Shown: positions 35,215 through 50,200, counted from the stretch's first letter. The stretch: DNA of 64,000 nt from Lingula anatina (GCF_001039355.2 NW_019775900.1:111070-175069), one strand, 5' to 3'. Notes: a model not told the origin generated them from the letters alone. A program made the numbers and translations.

Positions 35215-36290
35215 CAGACTTGACATTTAATATGGAATATTTTTTTCAAAATCATTTTTCATCAGTTTCTTTCCTATTTTGCTGACTGATAAATGAAAAT
35301 AAATATTAAAATCGTGCTTTAATAATTTTTAATTATCTCTTTGATGTCATTGTGACATCAGTTCATTACCTGAATTCGTCAGAGAATCAAACAAAAACAC
35401 ATTGCCTATTCTATATCATGTGACAATCATTAAAAGAGATATTTTGGATCTCCTTATTTTCCAAATTATTTTCCAAATTATTGTTACACGCTCAACAAAG
35501 GACCCTCATGTCAGTGTCTAGTCACAGTAACGGTCGTTGTTACGCCTGATCTCTTCTGGCTGCTACCATCCTTCTGAAGTTGGCAAGGCATTCCTTGGGA
35601 TAGGTTTTTGGAGTTCAATATGGAATGACATTCCAGGCATCGGTCAAAATCTGTACAATTTGGTCCAGTTTTGTTGTAGGACATGTAGGACATTGATTTG
35701 GCGAGTAATTGCCTACCTACATATTGTATATGTAGTTCAAATATGGCGATTTTGATGACCAAGGTAGCTGCTCATTCCCTTGATTCTGTAAGTAATCTGC
35801 TATTAAAAGTGCTCTGTGTGAACCGGCAATGTCACCGTGCAACCTAAAATTGGTCCTAAGGTGCCCCCTATTAAATGATAGTCAAGTGGTTCCCAGATTA
35901 TTCCTTTATTTGATCTGGTTCAGGCTTTCGTCGATGATCACCATTGGTGTTTTGGCACCAATGTGGTATCTACTTCAAATACTGACGCTGTTAATGACCT
36001 TAGTCACTTCAGACGAGGCACATGCTTCGTCGTTGGCCTCTTCTCGATGTCTGTAAAATCTGTTTTGACTAGTTGAACGGTTCAGGTGAAATCTGACCTC
36101 AATAAAGAAAGCAATTACATAATGCAGCAGCGTAACAAACCTGGTATTCAGTTAATTGGTAGCGACACACCTGACTACACACTTCTCCATTCACATATCT
36201 TATATGAGATCGGAGTTTTTTGATAAAAGAACGCATTTTACCTAAGCATACCTTCGAAACTAAAATATTCCATATTAAATATCAAGTCTG
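35215..36290 (-). mobile_element. Tc1/mariner-family transposon, copy B (internally deleted, inverted)
   Basis: Same family as the element at 971-2631, in opposite orientation. It has the same inverted repeats and TA flanks (35213-35214, 36291-36292). It is 1,076 bp versus 1,661 bp. Alignment by eye places one deletion of about 585 bp that removes the N-terminal DNA-binding part of the transposase, while both ends and the C-terminal half remain. On the minus strand the LPWSSKSPYLN block and the AWNVIP...MVAAR-type tail can be read, again with stops. The short open stretch at 35511-35762 is a frame-shifted shadow of this pseudogene, not a separate gene. Confidence 0.83.
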
Positions 36291-36394
36291 TATATCTTTT
36301 TTCATATATTTGAATATAAAGACATGTCAATGGGTATTGAAATGAACGAAATAAAAACAAGCAAAATAAAGCTATCATATTGAACATTTCGAAA

Positions 36395-36557
36395 ATAAAT
36401 TGCAATTAGTTTAAGCGTGCACGAAAGTTAATTTACCCCCCTGGCAGCTTTAGTCGGCGTGATATACATTTAAGCCGCTTAAACTAAATGCAAATTAGCA
36501 AAAATCCCCTCCTAGTTAGATCGATCCTGCTAGTACAATAGGTTTTTGGGAACCCAG
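36395..36557. mobile_element. Palindromic MITE, subfamily 1, truncated copy
   Basis: The right half matches the copy at 17508-17760 (CCCCTCCTAG...GATCGATCCTGCTAG...GGGAACCCAGT), and the middle has the same inverted GCAATTAGTTTAAGCG / CGCTTAAACTAAATGC arms. The outer left end is missing. Confidence 0.65.
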
Positions 36558-38668
36558 TCGTATTATACATTTATATATTTTCACCTTTTTACTATCAGAG
36601 ATAAATTGAGGACATTTTATGGTTATGAAATGGTTTTTATTAAGTAAGTGTTAAAGAGATTAAATGATATTATTACTTGAACATCTTTACAAAAAATATT
36701 ATGAAATTTCTGATAGTCTGTTTAGAATTACCTATTGATTTCTTATTTTGCCAGCGTATTGTTTCATAGCGCTAATAACGTGCTCTGCGTCACTGTAAAA
36801 TTAACAAAACTAACATTGAATACACAGGGGGCACATTTTATGTATTAAAATTTTATTAGTATTTAAATAGTTTTTATTGTGATAACTGGTCAATAAACGA
36901 CTAAATTATGCCATTTTATTACAGAAAATTCTGAGGGCACTGGGAGAAGGTCTCTAGACAGGCCCTTAGCCAGGAGGGCTTCGGGTGCTAGAACGCACTG
37001 CCCTTTATGCCGGAAAAAAGGTAAGCTCTGAAATTGATCTAAGCACACGGAGGTTTCATGGTTAAAGATCCACTTGTTTTAGAAAACGTCCCCCTTGAAA
37101 TGCTGGTTTCGGATCTGCTATAATCTGGAATACGTACATATGTCGGATATTGTGATAATTAATTTTTCTTAAATGTTGAATCCTGCTCACCTCTTGTCTA
37201 GTTATGGTTTCTGGTTTGTTCTTCTGTCTTTTTTAATCATTTGAAGACGTGTAAAACACGTTACGGTTGTTAGTGGTAAAAAAGATTCCCACAAAAGATG
37301 CGTTAATACATAGTAACTTGACCCTGTAAACTTTTAGCGACCTAAGTACTGCAATTATCTTGAACATTATAGAGACAACGTGTCATTTTTTCGATATTCA
37401 AATAGGGCACTAGTAAAGTGTAGATCTACGTATCCTCATTAAAGCAGTCGCGATGAAAATGAAGCAACTGAGCAGACAATAAATCACCTAACAGTTATGC
37501 TCTCCAGAGAAGATATATTTCAATGATTCTTGCTCTGCTACAAATTTCAACATCTGCATCAAAAATGTCGCACTTTTTAAAACCTCCCGCAATCAGTACT
37601 TGCGTGTGTTCATTAACACGTGCATTTTAAAATGCGTTTACCCTGTAATTTCCATTGTAAGTTCAAGGAGTATTTTGCAAAAAAAAATGTTACTTTTTAG
37701 TTGAGTTGAGTTAAACAAATACATTTGGGGTAAAATGGGCCGTATTCATTTGTGTAGTGACAAACATTTGCCCTCAACTTCATGCAGTTTAGAAGTCCAG
37801 ACACCCAACATAATTTAACCCTTTGAAATTGTATGTAATGAACAGTGATTTGTCTTTATAACGGTAACTTATCCGCAACTGGAAGTAACAAGAAGTGATA
37901 GTTAATTCAGCCGATACGGTTTAAGCAAAATCAATCTGATGTTCATATTTGCCTTCTGGGAGGGACGGCATTTAAATTAATGAGAATATCTTCCGCAATG
38001 ACTGTTCGCCGATACGAAACACGAAGTCAGCGGTCATGCTGCTGCTCTTTGACATTCGTATTGCAAAACAGTAACATTTTAAATGTATAATATAACTGTT
38101 TTGTACTTCCCAAGATTTGTCATTTATGTCCTATCTCAACGTCACATTTTCTATTCATTCTAAACATTATATTAATTTCTCAACGCTTCTTTTGCTTAAT
38201 TTTTTTTAATCACTCTCTCTATACATGGTTTTTATGAGTCTTCGTACGTAATATTAAATTTTACATAGACATATTCCTTTTTATACAAACAACCTATTAT
38301 TTATTTATTGCTTATTTTGAAGTGTAAAATCCCAATAGAAAACATCGGTGTTGTCAAAGCGATTAAAATGTTAAAAGTAATTTTGTATTGTAACAACAAT
38401 TTTGTAAGACATTGTTGTATTATCAGATAGCAAATCTAAATTTTTAAAAGACTTTTGTGACTCAAAGACTCCTCTGATGGTAGTCACTATCGTATAAGTG
38501 CCATTATGTCAACTTCGATATGCTTCTTAAGATATGGCTGGCATTTAATTGCAAAAACAGCCCACCTAACATGAAGAGTAAGGGAAAATCAACAAGCCCT
38601 GTATAACTGTACAACACTGACATAATGTTTACGTACATATCACAATTCTCAGAAAAAAAGGATTTAAG

Positions 38669-38702
<34 letters not shown>

Positions 38703-39676
38703 GTATTACGTAAAGGCTATGTTCATTCCACAAATTATAATGAATATATCCTCAAAAATTGTTTACGCATATAAAGCGATTAAAATAGCATATGGACACC
38801 AACGCCTGTCACTTTCAGCTTTCTTCAACTTAAAACGGTAACATCAAACGCGTCGTATTTTTATTATCCAATTATGCTTTCTCGCCGTAGTCCCAAGAGG
38901 CTGAAGAACTTCGTGGAAGTGAAACAATATTACCGTTATTCTAGGTAATTAGGAATAATCAAAGCAATGAAACAACATATAGTAATCATAAACGCATCGG
39001 TGGCGGTTTCGATTACCTCATCAGTCACCTATCGCATCGCATCGCTCAAGGTGAACTTACGGGTTAACAATACAACGGAAGTAATTTCAGTAAATGATCG
39101 CAATACCGAAATTGCCGAAATAAAAAAAAAATACCTACAACCACAGAATTAATACTTAGAAAGTGCATTTTTTTGGTAATTTTTACTCTATAAATAAGAA
39201 TGCAGAAATGCGGTAAGAAAATAATGGTGTGATTTGGGACCAAAGTTAAGTTCAAAGTTAAGGCGAATGTGTACCTTGTAAGTAAAATAAGGTTAGTGAA
39301 TGTAAGAACACGAAGAAGGAAACAGAATTTTGCAATTAAGTAAATTACCTGTCCGAAATACCCAAACGTGGCCACCAGTGTCTTCCTTGGTAGAGATCTG
39401 AAACAACATTGCAAAAGATTTGATTTATTTAAAAGACAATGCGAGACATACGTCTATAAATCACATGCGGTTAATCCATTATCATACAAGGGAGATGCGA
39501 AAATAGCTTGCAATTGCACTGAGAATTAAAATACTGTAGTCTGAACTGCAGCCATTTTTCATCTCACTTCTACCGTAAGTCGAATCACATAAAAGGGGTC
39601 GTTCACAATAAATTTTGCTAATGTACACTAAGTCCATGAGAAATCTCGCTGAATGCAATCAGATTGAAAGACTAAT
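36558..39676. other. No gene seen
   Basis: Very AT-rich unique sequence with one (CA)n tract. Confidence 0.6.
38670..38701. repeat. (CA)n microsatellite
   Basis: Sixteen CA units. Confidence 0.96.
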
Positions 39677-39888
39677 ACCCCATTTCCATACATTAGATCG
39701 ACCTACTTTAGATCGACCTAACTCCCTGGGGGTTCACGCTAAATAGCTGTCAGCCGGGCGGACACAAAAGTTAATTACCCCCTTACAGCTTGTAGTAGGC
39801 GGGACGGACATTTAAGTCGGATTATCTGAAAGTAATCTAGTGAGACTCCCCGCGGGGATAGATCGATCTAAAATCTATGGGAATAGAG
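39677..39888. mobile_element. Palindromic MITE, subfamily 2, copy 1
   Basis: Starts near CCCCATTTCCATA and ends CTATGGGAATAGAG, giving inverted ends. It is almost identical to the copy at 56598-56795 but carries an extra internal repeat of TTTAGATCGACCTA near the left end. Flanking ACTAA / CCTAA is a possible imperfect target duplication. Confidence 0.8.
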
Positions 39889-41170
39889 CCTAACACACCT
39901 CCTCCTTGCAGAATGATAGAAAGCTGGTGATTAAATGAGTACACAAGAGGAGGCATGTTCATCTGTTAATCTAATTGCATTCAGCGAGAGTTCCGTGGAG
40001 GCAGAGCGCGTTAGCTGGGTCGACAAAATTCATTGTGAGCGGCCCCGTAGATGCACATGGTTTACACAGTGATTGTTTTAACAAGGCCCTCGGGAGACGC
40101 TCACATCTCAATGTACAGAGGACGCGACCATGCAGATACCGTTAACTGGGCATTTGTCAAATCGGCGTGCACACTATGGGAATTCCATACCTTCTCACAA
40201 GACCCTAAGACGTTATGTTTGCTCTCTTATTTTAAGTTTCATGTCACTCACAATATGGGCTTCTGTGGATTTAATTTGCAAATCTATTATCTGTGGAGAA
40301 AATCAACACAATTTCTAAACGCCAACTTGGCTATTACATTTTGTGAGAAATGAGACATTTTATTATCGCTGTTACTATCTGTAGCACTTATGTGCTCATC
40401 TTTCCCAAAGACAGAAGGCAAAAAATACAATAACCGATACATGTTTAGCTAATCGCTTGCATTTAATTCACGACCTTTATTTTGGACAAATTATTATAAC
40501 ACAAATAAGACTACACTTTGAACAGCAATGACATATCCCAATTATTTATACTGTCACGAATTCAGAGAGACAACTAAATTAGCACCTTCTTTCTCAGCCT
40601 CTTTGATTGAAAGTCAAGGAGTAGGAAACACCTGCTCTAGATATTTAATGGGCCCCTAGACCATTGCCTCCATTAGATCTGTACAGAATACCTTGATAAA
40701 TGAACAGATGGGAATATATGGTTACACTATAGTTGAATCCCTATACGCACATCTCTGCCAGCAGGATATCAGATACCGATTAGACATAGCCTGCATTATT
40801 TGTCGTACCAACCGTATAAAACCCATCGTCTTTTGCAGTTTCTTCTCTCTATTTCTCAGCACTGTGTGTCAATTGAACAATTTGATATGACGGTTACCCA
40901 CAGATATTAAGACAATATCACCTGTGTTGCAGAGCAGATGCTAAATACACACTCTACACTGCCACACTGTGACGCATCGATCTGTCTGTAGTCAAAGTCA
41001 TACTGTTATAAAGCATGATCTCATTTATTTTCCATCTCTTATATTAGCGCGTAACTATAGCAATACGGCATTTCAGTAAAAGACCCATTTGTTTCTCATA
41101 AAGATAACCGGTTCCAAAACTCCACCCACGTTAACGTAGGCCTACTTGTTTCGCACAGGTAAGCAGATGC

Positions 41171-41246
41171 CTGTTTGCCTTTATGTCTGTCCGTCTGTCC
41201 GTCCGTATGCCTGCCTGTCCGTCTGTCTATCTGTCTGTCCGTATAT
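41171..41246. repeat. Degenerate (GTCT/GTCC) tetranucleotide repeat
   Basis: Tandem GTCT, GTCC and CCTG-type tetramers with interruptions over about 75 bp. Confidence 0.88.
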
Positions 41247-44200
41247 TTGAAATAGTTAGCTATCCAAGGGTCGTGATTTGATTTTATAAACTCTACAGAG
41301 ATAAACGAGCAACTTTAACAAATGGCGGTCAAAGTAACCTACGATCGCATCCGAGATGTATGAACCCGCACCATCAAAGCTGACACTAATTTGACAGCTA
41401 TTCGAGACGCAACCTTGTGATTGACTGGCGAGCAACAGCATTTGACACCAAGGACTTGTTTAATAGTGACATCTCATTAACTTCGACTTTAACTTGACAG
41501 TTAATAATGAAAATAATGAAAATGTAACCATTATGAAAAGAAAAGACTGACTCTCATATCAAATTATTATTTCAGTGAGTTCTTTTTAATTCGAACTGAC
41601 TTCTTTCATACACACGACAAGCGAAATAGAGTAGCAGTCACCCATACTTATAATAAAGTACTTGATAGTTAAACCTTGCAAGCGACAATAAGAAAGTAAG
41701 TCTCATGGATTTACAGTTACAATAAAATGCTTATATTTTTAATTACGAGATGTCAAAGTGCCACATGACATTTCACAAAACAAGGCGTAAATTAATTGAG
41801 AATCTAGTATATATACAGGACTGTGCCCGACCATTTCATAGATTCTAGAACAAGGCGCTGCAAGACATTTCTACAAATCTGTATACATTATACGCTGGAA
41901 CAACCGTTTTAGTAACCCGTTGCTTTGCCTCGGCGTCTAAGACCTTTGGAGCATCCAGTCCTGATTTTAAAACCAGATGATCCAGATTATCCCCCTACTA
42001 TCAGCCGCTAGATTAAAAACGGCTAATAATTTCCTTCTTTCTCCCAAACAGATATTGACGAAAAATGAGGTATTTGATCACACTGGTCGATGCCCGACCC
42101 TGATGTGATTATTTATATTCTAACAGTTAATGATCCACGTCAATTTTGTGTATAATCCGGACAGATGAATAATAACACATCGAATGTTTAAGATACAAAA
42201 TGAATAATATGCACTGAGAGACAGCGATTGTAAGGAAAAAATTATATTTTGTGTTGGGTACATGCTGCTATTTATGTTTTGTGTGCTGTAGGCCTCCATT
42301 AAATGAAGAGGGATATGCTTTCATAATACGTATCGTGTATGTACGTTATGTAGTTTTTACTTGGTCTTATGATCGAGTTAAGGATAATCTAAAGACATTT
42401 AGACATCTGCTGGTTATTTTGTATAGAACCTTTATGTCTCATCCTCCTTCCTAGTGCACCACAAACTTTCATAATTCCATTCACAACAAGAAAGAAGGGA
42501 ACAAAGAATATTGGTTGTTCGATATTTGGCCAAACAAGGCCGCATTTATTATATAACCCCACTATACTAACAATGTAACAAATTGTTGCCTGTTATAAAT
42601 GTTACGGCCTAAGGGATAAAAGTTATATATCAAATATTCAATACGACTCATCATCCTAAAAATTATGATGCAATGAGTCAGCAAAAGTTTTTATTTACAG
42701 TACAAACAATTTTGCACAAATTCCGTTTGTGGGGTTGCAAAGAGGCCAAAAATGAACACACGCATATTTCTAGATTTTCGATTTTTTAAAAAGTTTTTTC
42801 GAGTTTTTTAAAAATTCAATGAAACACACATTTTTAGGACAATAATTACCTCTCCCCTGATAAATACAATCAATATAATGTCTTTTTACATTAAAGAATC
42901 CCATGGCCTGTACAGTAATTGAGGGATAATGTTTTCCCAGCTACAGCTTTTTAACTTCAGAGGGCGCCAGTGTTTGTCACGTCAGCAATGGCGAAAAATA
43001 GCGCCATGTGATAGACTCTACTGATTACTGTCATGCGGCAAATAGACCTTTCCCGGCGAACAATTAAAATACTTTTTCTAGTTTAGTTTATTTAAAAGAA
43101 CGTACTTCTATCACAAAGATTGTGTATGTTTGGAGAATTCACATCGACACCAATTGAAAGACTATACACATATACATAAGCATGTACATAACTCTGATCC
43201 AGATGACATTCATGCCAATAGAATCCAATATTCATCGTTTTTTTCAATGAATTTGACATGTCGTGGAGCATTAGTCCGCGTTTTATTTCCCCTCAGTTAA
43301 CGTGATGTTCCGGTAAAATAAGGTGTTACGTTTCTTTGGTTATTTCTCGGTTGCATTAATCAAATGACTTGCCAATCTCTACCTCAATCCGCCATTAAAG
43401 GTTGATTTTACGGGAAGTTATACCACGTCACGGCTAATTATGGCATAAAAACTATTGAACTACATAAAAAGTCGTTAAAGAGTAATATCGCCTGATCGTT
43501 TCAAACCGAGTCTTTGGAAAGAGTAATATTGGATCTTAAATTGCCGCAAATATGTTTACAAGCTTTCTTTTCTGAAGTAGATGTCAGCTGGAGGCCTGTT
43601 TGTCAAAATATCTCGTACTCACACTTTGGGGTAAGCCTTTGCTACAACTATAGCCGCATCTGAAACACTATACTTGTATAAGTATAAACAGAAATATAAA
43701 GCAGCAGGCAAATATCTCCGTATAACTGCTTATACTCATACAAAGTTGAGCGCCCCAACCTTCATGCGTAGATAACAAGTTTTAGACGGAACAGTTGCAT
43801 TCTTGACGGCTATAGAAGGATCTGTTTGACGCCTCTGGCGACAGGCGGGTCACTTGTCCAAAATGTCTACTTTCAATTTGCAATGTTAGTAGCATACATC
43901 TAATATATTAACATTAAGGGGACCGAAATTTATATCTTTCTTCCTCGAATATTCTTAGTAACAAATGCCCAGGCTAACGGTTAAAGCAGCCGTGTTTCGC
44001 ATGGTGGCAGAGCCGGCAATCATACGTAGATTGACGTGCAAGCAATTGCACTTCTGGAAGATTAGGATTGACAGAATAGATTTTGTCATTAGTGTCATAA
44101 ATGACCCTTGTTATTGCCCTTATCTGTGATATCAGTCCGGACCACTCACGTCTCTGGCAAGTCTTAATTTTTCCAAGTGTTTTCACGCCTTGACGCAAGT

Positions 44201-46241
44201 GCCGCTGGCAATAATTGAACTAGATATATAAGTGCTGGTTACTTTGAAAACGTATCCCTGGCAGCCCCTGGGAAGACTGAAGCTCGAGATGCATGACCAG
44301 TTTAAAAGTCCCCTTGACAGCATTTCGCAATTTAAGCCATGGTTGCACGTGCGTGAACAATGTTCTCACCCACTAAGATTGATAAGTCTAGTCAACAAAT
44401 GTGTGCCACGTCTTATTAAGCCCGCTGCAAAGTGCAAGTGTTAAGTTAAGATAAAACAGAGAGTGTATGGTGCTTTCAGTTCTGGAAAAAACACACCTAT
44501 CTCCGTCGGGAAGAACAGATAGGAGGTCAATCACTCAATGGACGGATTACAGTGTCATGAAACGTGTCTTTCTTAAATACTGAATATATATATTGAACTG
44601 ATTTTGTTAAAATTAGTTAATCTGATTTGAAAAACCGCATGGTCTGCGTAAAAATGCACACAACAACGGGTCAAGGTTTGTAGCCTTCTTCCAAGTGCTA
44701 TAAACATAGAAAATAGAACCCTTAAAAGTAAGGCTCTGCTGTGCTGCATCATTGAATCCCAATCAAATTAAATAGAAAGAAGATGAAAGTTAGCGAACTG
44801 AAAGTCTGCATCACAAAAATGTAGCTAGCAGTAATAATGTCCGTTTCCAAAAACAGTTGGTTATTTCATGGACATGTCAGACAAAAACATGGCTACACGC
44901 CCACCAGTTAAACCTAAAATGTTTCACTGTGCTACTGAATTTGTTTTTTTTTAAGAACAAACAACGATTATCCAGAACAAGCTACAACACCTTGGCAGTA
45001 TATTGCATTTATCTCATATAAAACAATATTGCTAACGCTTACCTTGCTTAACCTATTGCAATTTGTACTGCTATGCATGGGTCCAGCTTCTGTTGGTAAA
45101 TTATATTCTGGAATATAATTTTAGGTGAATTAAATCACTGGCTAAGAATAGTCCTAAGAATAATTTCTTTATAATATCGATGGAGCGGGGACACGAGAAG
45201 TCCGTCGATAATTAATTTGAAGATCGTAATGATTTTCGTCCGTGGATGAAATATGATATATATAACTGTGGTCTAATGAAGTCATCAACAAGTGTTGTTA
45301 TGGTACGCATGCGTTATGACAATCAATATCGTCTAAATGTAGGACAAGCTCACGGTAACTTCATTTGGACTGGTAGAAAAGAAATAGCATCTTGGGGTTA
45401 AATTTTTTCTACGTCTATTCATACATGTATGAAGAGAAACATTAGTAAAAATCTAGCTGGTTTTAAAATAAAATAACAAAGGAAACGTGACTTCAAAATT
45501 GAAAATACGGTAGTTAAAAACCTGAATAATTGAAATAATCTTAAAATAATTTGTGAATATGATAATGCTAAGGATATAATTTAGCAATACAATAGTTCTT
45601 TAACTTTCCGTTTTCCTTTGGTCACCTGAAATGCCACTGCGCACAGCCTTATATCAACAAATACATTACCTGGTCCGAATTCTTACACGCTTTCAAAGAC
45701 GAGGAGAACTCTGTATTTCCAAAAGGCGTCAGTGTGTTTATGGTCTAGACCAACGCCTTCATTGAGCGACACAGGGGTGTTACAGCGATATTTAGTCCGA
45801 ACATTCGTGAGTCAAAGACAATAACATGACATATATGAGTCAAAGACAAAGACATGACGTTGGTAAAAGTTTATGTCATACCCTGCATACATTATGTACA
45901 TACTGAGTGTCGAGACAATATGTTGGAACTAAGTCATATTATTAGACTGATTACTGTTTACCACATTTTCAATCTCTGGTGTATATACGGCTTCCCAATA
46001 CAGTTGAAACTAATAACCCAACAATATGTTCATTGTCTGCTTGCAGCCTATTAAATCCAGGCAATATCCATCAAATGAGACTAATGGCAATAAAGACCCC
46101 CCTAGCCTCCCCGGGTGCGTTTAAAGCAGAGATTGGGTAGCAATTGCTTGTGATGCGTGCTCATCTTATCATTGTTGAACAACCACAGAAATCTGGTCAG
46201 GAAAGAGTCATGTGAGGTAGTCCTGGAGTTGTCAATTTCAC

Positions 46242-46289
46242 GCGCACGCACACACAAACACACACACACGCACGAGAGAGAGAGAGAGA
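46242..46289. repeat. (CA)n(GA)n microsatellite
   Basis: Imperfect CA run (CGCACGCACACAC) followed by a GA run. Confidence 0.9.
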
Positions 46290-47032
46290 TCATAATAACT
46301 GTCCGAATGGTTGACAATGTTTTCAACTCTATTTATTATTTCAATGTACATTGTACCATAAATTATTGCAGATTTTGAAATCATGCATCTTATTAGGCAG
46401 GTGGCCTGGATAAACTAACATCCGTGTTGTTGTATTTACATGAATCCGCTACCTAAACCAACTCGAGAGCAATTTCTTCACTTGTATTATAATCAAAGAT
46501 TAATAAACCGCTCGTGGAGAATTAAGTACCTGTACACGTAAAAACAATTAAAGGGGCGTTTCAAAGCAAGAATTTATCTTTTATTTATGCGTGTGCGTGT
46601 GTTTGTGTCATGTACACTAATAATTTGAATGCTCTATACTGCATGATGGTTTTATGTAATCGAATATCTGATTCTTTTATCATGCGATGTTCTCTATTTA
46701 TTCGACTCACATGAGAGCTTTTTTTGAGATGATTCATTTACAAAGGGAATGCATAACAGTAAACAAATCGAATTCGTGATTAATTTGCATGCTTAATGAA
46801 TCATTTGTATACTAAAATTAACGAAATGGTCATATAGACGTTTTATTTTCAAGAGTCTTATTCACAAGAGTGCCTCTGACATTTCTTTATGAAAATATTG
46901 ACCCCCAGAAAAAAATCAGTCTTGGCTATTATGTTTACCCAAGATGCTGAAATCAAGCTAAGCAGGTGAATCTTAATATGTTATGATAAAGTATTTTTTT
47001 GTTGTTACAATGACTGCATTGAGACCCCGATT

Positions 47033-47058
47033 CCCCCCCCCCTCTCTCTCTCTCTCTC
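47033..47058. repeat. C-run plus (TC)n microsatellite
   Basis: About ten C followed by eight TC units. Confidence 0.92.
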
Positions 47059-47249
47059 AGCAATCTGAAACATAAAAGTGTGCCAAAATATAACTGTTAT
47101 CGTGTATTCGTAGACGAAATCCATACCAGTTTAATCACTCCGGTGTCTTGGGGTCAACGGTTTTTAAAAAATGGAATTTTAGCGCACACAACAAGAGTTA
47201 AAACAAGAAGAAAATCTGTGGCATGGTTGGAATGGGATCCCTTCTGTAA

Positions 47250-47276
47250 TTTTTTTTTTTTTTTTTTTTTTTTTTT
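47250..47276. repeat. Poly(T) tract followed by GCG
   Basis: 27 T followed by GCGC. Could be the poly(A) tail of a minus-strand retroposon, but no body is recognised. Confidence 0.9.
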
Positions 47277-50200
47277 GCGCTTTATCCCAACAGGGCACAG
47301 TGAACTTTCAGATTCATCGCCTCCGTTTTATTAAACCCCATTTATCCCAACCACCAGTAACGAATGATGGTTTACAGGTTGTTCCGCGGGTATAAAAAGC
47401 GTAGTTAACTGTATCTAAAAATGTAAATGTAAAACGAAAAAAGAAAGAGAAACGGCATATCCCACTTGCATTAAATAACCGTTAAAGATGCACGGTGCTC
47501 CGTATTAATATTGCACATATTTCTCTCAATATGCTGATATTATGAACTGCGTTGGCCGATTTCTCATAATATCACTTTGTCATTCATTAAACTACACGAG
47601 CATAGAGAACAGAGAATACTGTCGAAAATAAAAGATTAAACCCCGCATCAGATATGACTTACATGAACAAATGCAGGATAATTGAATAATTAATCTTTCG
47701 ACATTTCATTAGCGGTAAGGTGTTTTATCATAATGAGAGGCGTAAAATTAATGTATCGACGTTCCTATCCTGATCTAGTCAGCGCCTTGGGGGAATTACA
47801 CACCCAATGAGGCGAAACACTGAAGATTGAGGGGGACGTGCGAACGGTTCTCGTAACTGTTTAGTCTCTTTGCTCTGACATGGGTAGTGGTTTTTAATCC
47901 GATCTAATGAATACCCAATAATGTGTTACAGATATCTAATCAAATCACGTTTGGAATGAGTCGCCACAAAAAAATGTGCAATCTATTTCATTGATCAGTA
48001 TTATTATATATTTCTTTTATTAATAGGTCCGAGAAAACGGGAGGCAATTCCATTCAACATCTATTGAAACCGGAAAATGACACGTCTTAAAACAAAATTA
48101 ATGGTTATAATCATTCATATCTATTTTAGAATCTTCGGTTTTGGATTTAGTAACGGTCAGCAAAAGTTTGCAGATGGTAGTCATTGGTGCTGAAGTCAAA
48201 GCTACTTACGTGGCCTGATCGGCTTTGTTTACGTAGATATCCTAATAACTTACAGAATAGATTAACTGTTGTTGTATGGTTTGCTATTTGGTTTGGGCAG
48301 CTAGACCGTGTATTTCACTTTGAACATGCCAGTATAATTCTGTGAAGTCCTCAAACGTTTGATTTCTTTCAGTGTGCGGCTTAAAAGATTATTGAACATC
48401 TAAAAGACGATTGGGTATATGAAATGTCCCCCAATAAATGTTCCTTCCAGAATTTTATGTGGCTGCCTAAGTACATCACATCTACCTCTTAGGGTTTGCT
48501 ATTTATCTCTGCAGTTAACAAGAAGAAGAATACCTACATTCGTACGACAAAGGACGTAATTTCCCGTGAACCGGACTATGAAACCCGCCAGCTTTTTAAT
48601 CTTCTTCGCTTTTGCAAACATGAGATAATATAATTCCCGAACGCGCAGAGAGACATGTCCTGGAATTCAATGTGGTTTTATTTGTAAGGTCTCCCTATGA
48701 GCTCTGATAAAAATGATGAAAACGTACAATGTCTACTGCAAATGGCGATACACTTCGAAGTACTTCGAAGAAATTCTGCAGCGAGGTGGCACACTACGTT
48801 TTGGTACATGCAGTCCTGTAAACATATGTTATGGTGCCATTATATACGTCAAACATGGTCGCAAATGTAAATTTCTTCTTTTCAAAAGCAATAACCTGTA
48901 TGGTTTCAGCGAAAGCAAGGGGTTGGCATTCAAAAAAATTGGTGCGAAAAAATGAAATCAGTGAGATTATTTTGGCACTCTCCACAATGTCTCTTTGGAG
49001 CTCTTAACTTAGAAATACTTCGTAAATTCCCAATTGAGACAGCCTTTTCGCCAGTTAGAAAAGTAGAGTATAACAACCTATTATTGAGTATTCATGTATT
49101 CGATATTTTATTTTATAAAACATGATATAAATCCCCACCCAAACATACAAACAAACAAACAAACAAAAATGGCCTCATGTAGTATGATCAATCTGGTGAC
49201 TATCCATTCTTTCAAACAAAATCAGAATTCGTACTCGGAAGCTGTAAGCTTGAGGCGCCGGGTTTATTTGAGGGTGCTTAATACGATTTCAAGCTCATAG
49301 AAACAACAGGAAATTCAAAAGAAGAGAGTAGTTGATTTGTTTTGTTTTTAGCACATTGGTGATTTCACTCTGCTGGCCGGCATCTACGGAAACGAATCAT
49401 GCCATCAGTGGTTTAAAGTCGATATTCTTAGCTGGGCTAGAAATTTCGGCAGGGGGCATCAAGTTTACATATGTCTTGATATATGTATCTTGATTTGACA
49501 CGTGAATTTAGGTAGGGCGTGTGTTTTTCAAAACATTTCTCGGCTTTTGTAAACTTGTCAAGTATACTGATGCGTGCCACTGGAGGTGCTAGCATTTACA
49601 AAAATTGTGTGTTCTATGGCATTTTTGTTACTGCTCTTATGTTTTTTCAATTTCCACAGAAGCATTCGAGTGTTGAAGGTGTCCAGTTTTTTACATCTAA
49701 ATTCAATTGCTAAGCTTATTGATAAGAACCACTTCCCATTTTGTTGAGCTGTTCCACTGGCTAAAATGAGTGGCAATTTCCTTGAAAACTGACATCTAAA
49801 TACTAAGCCTTAAGTACACATAGAACATCTAAGTCAAAAATGGCAAAAGCCTATTGAAAATTTCGCCAGACACCCTGGTAGTTAAAATGCAGCTTGTACT
49901 TACACTTGAACGAAAACGAGAATACATGCATCACAAACACTTCGCTTATACTGCAGTTTTCACACATTATTCGGGTCATAAAATCACGCAGAAATATCGA
50001 ACCAATATTCAAAGCCATTCCTCAATGAATTAAAGTACACGACTTCTGATCGACTCATAACGCCATTAAATGTCTTTGAATAAACATTCCCAGAAGCAAG
50101 CGGTTGTCACCTCAGCGAATAAGTGCTTTTTCGATTTTCAGTCTCTGACGAGGACTTTGCTCAAAAAATAAACAATAGCATGACTCAAATAGTTAAAAGT

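Noticed and set aside
48713-48955. 80-codon frame starting ATGATG
   Set aside because: No recognisable domain, signal peptide or splice context; length is compatible with chance in 64 kb.
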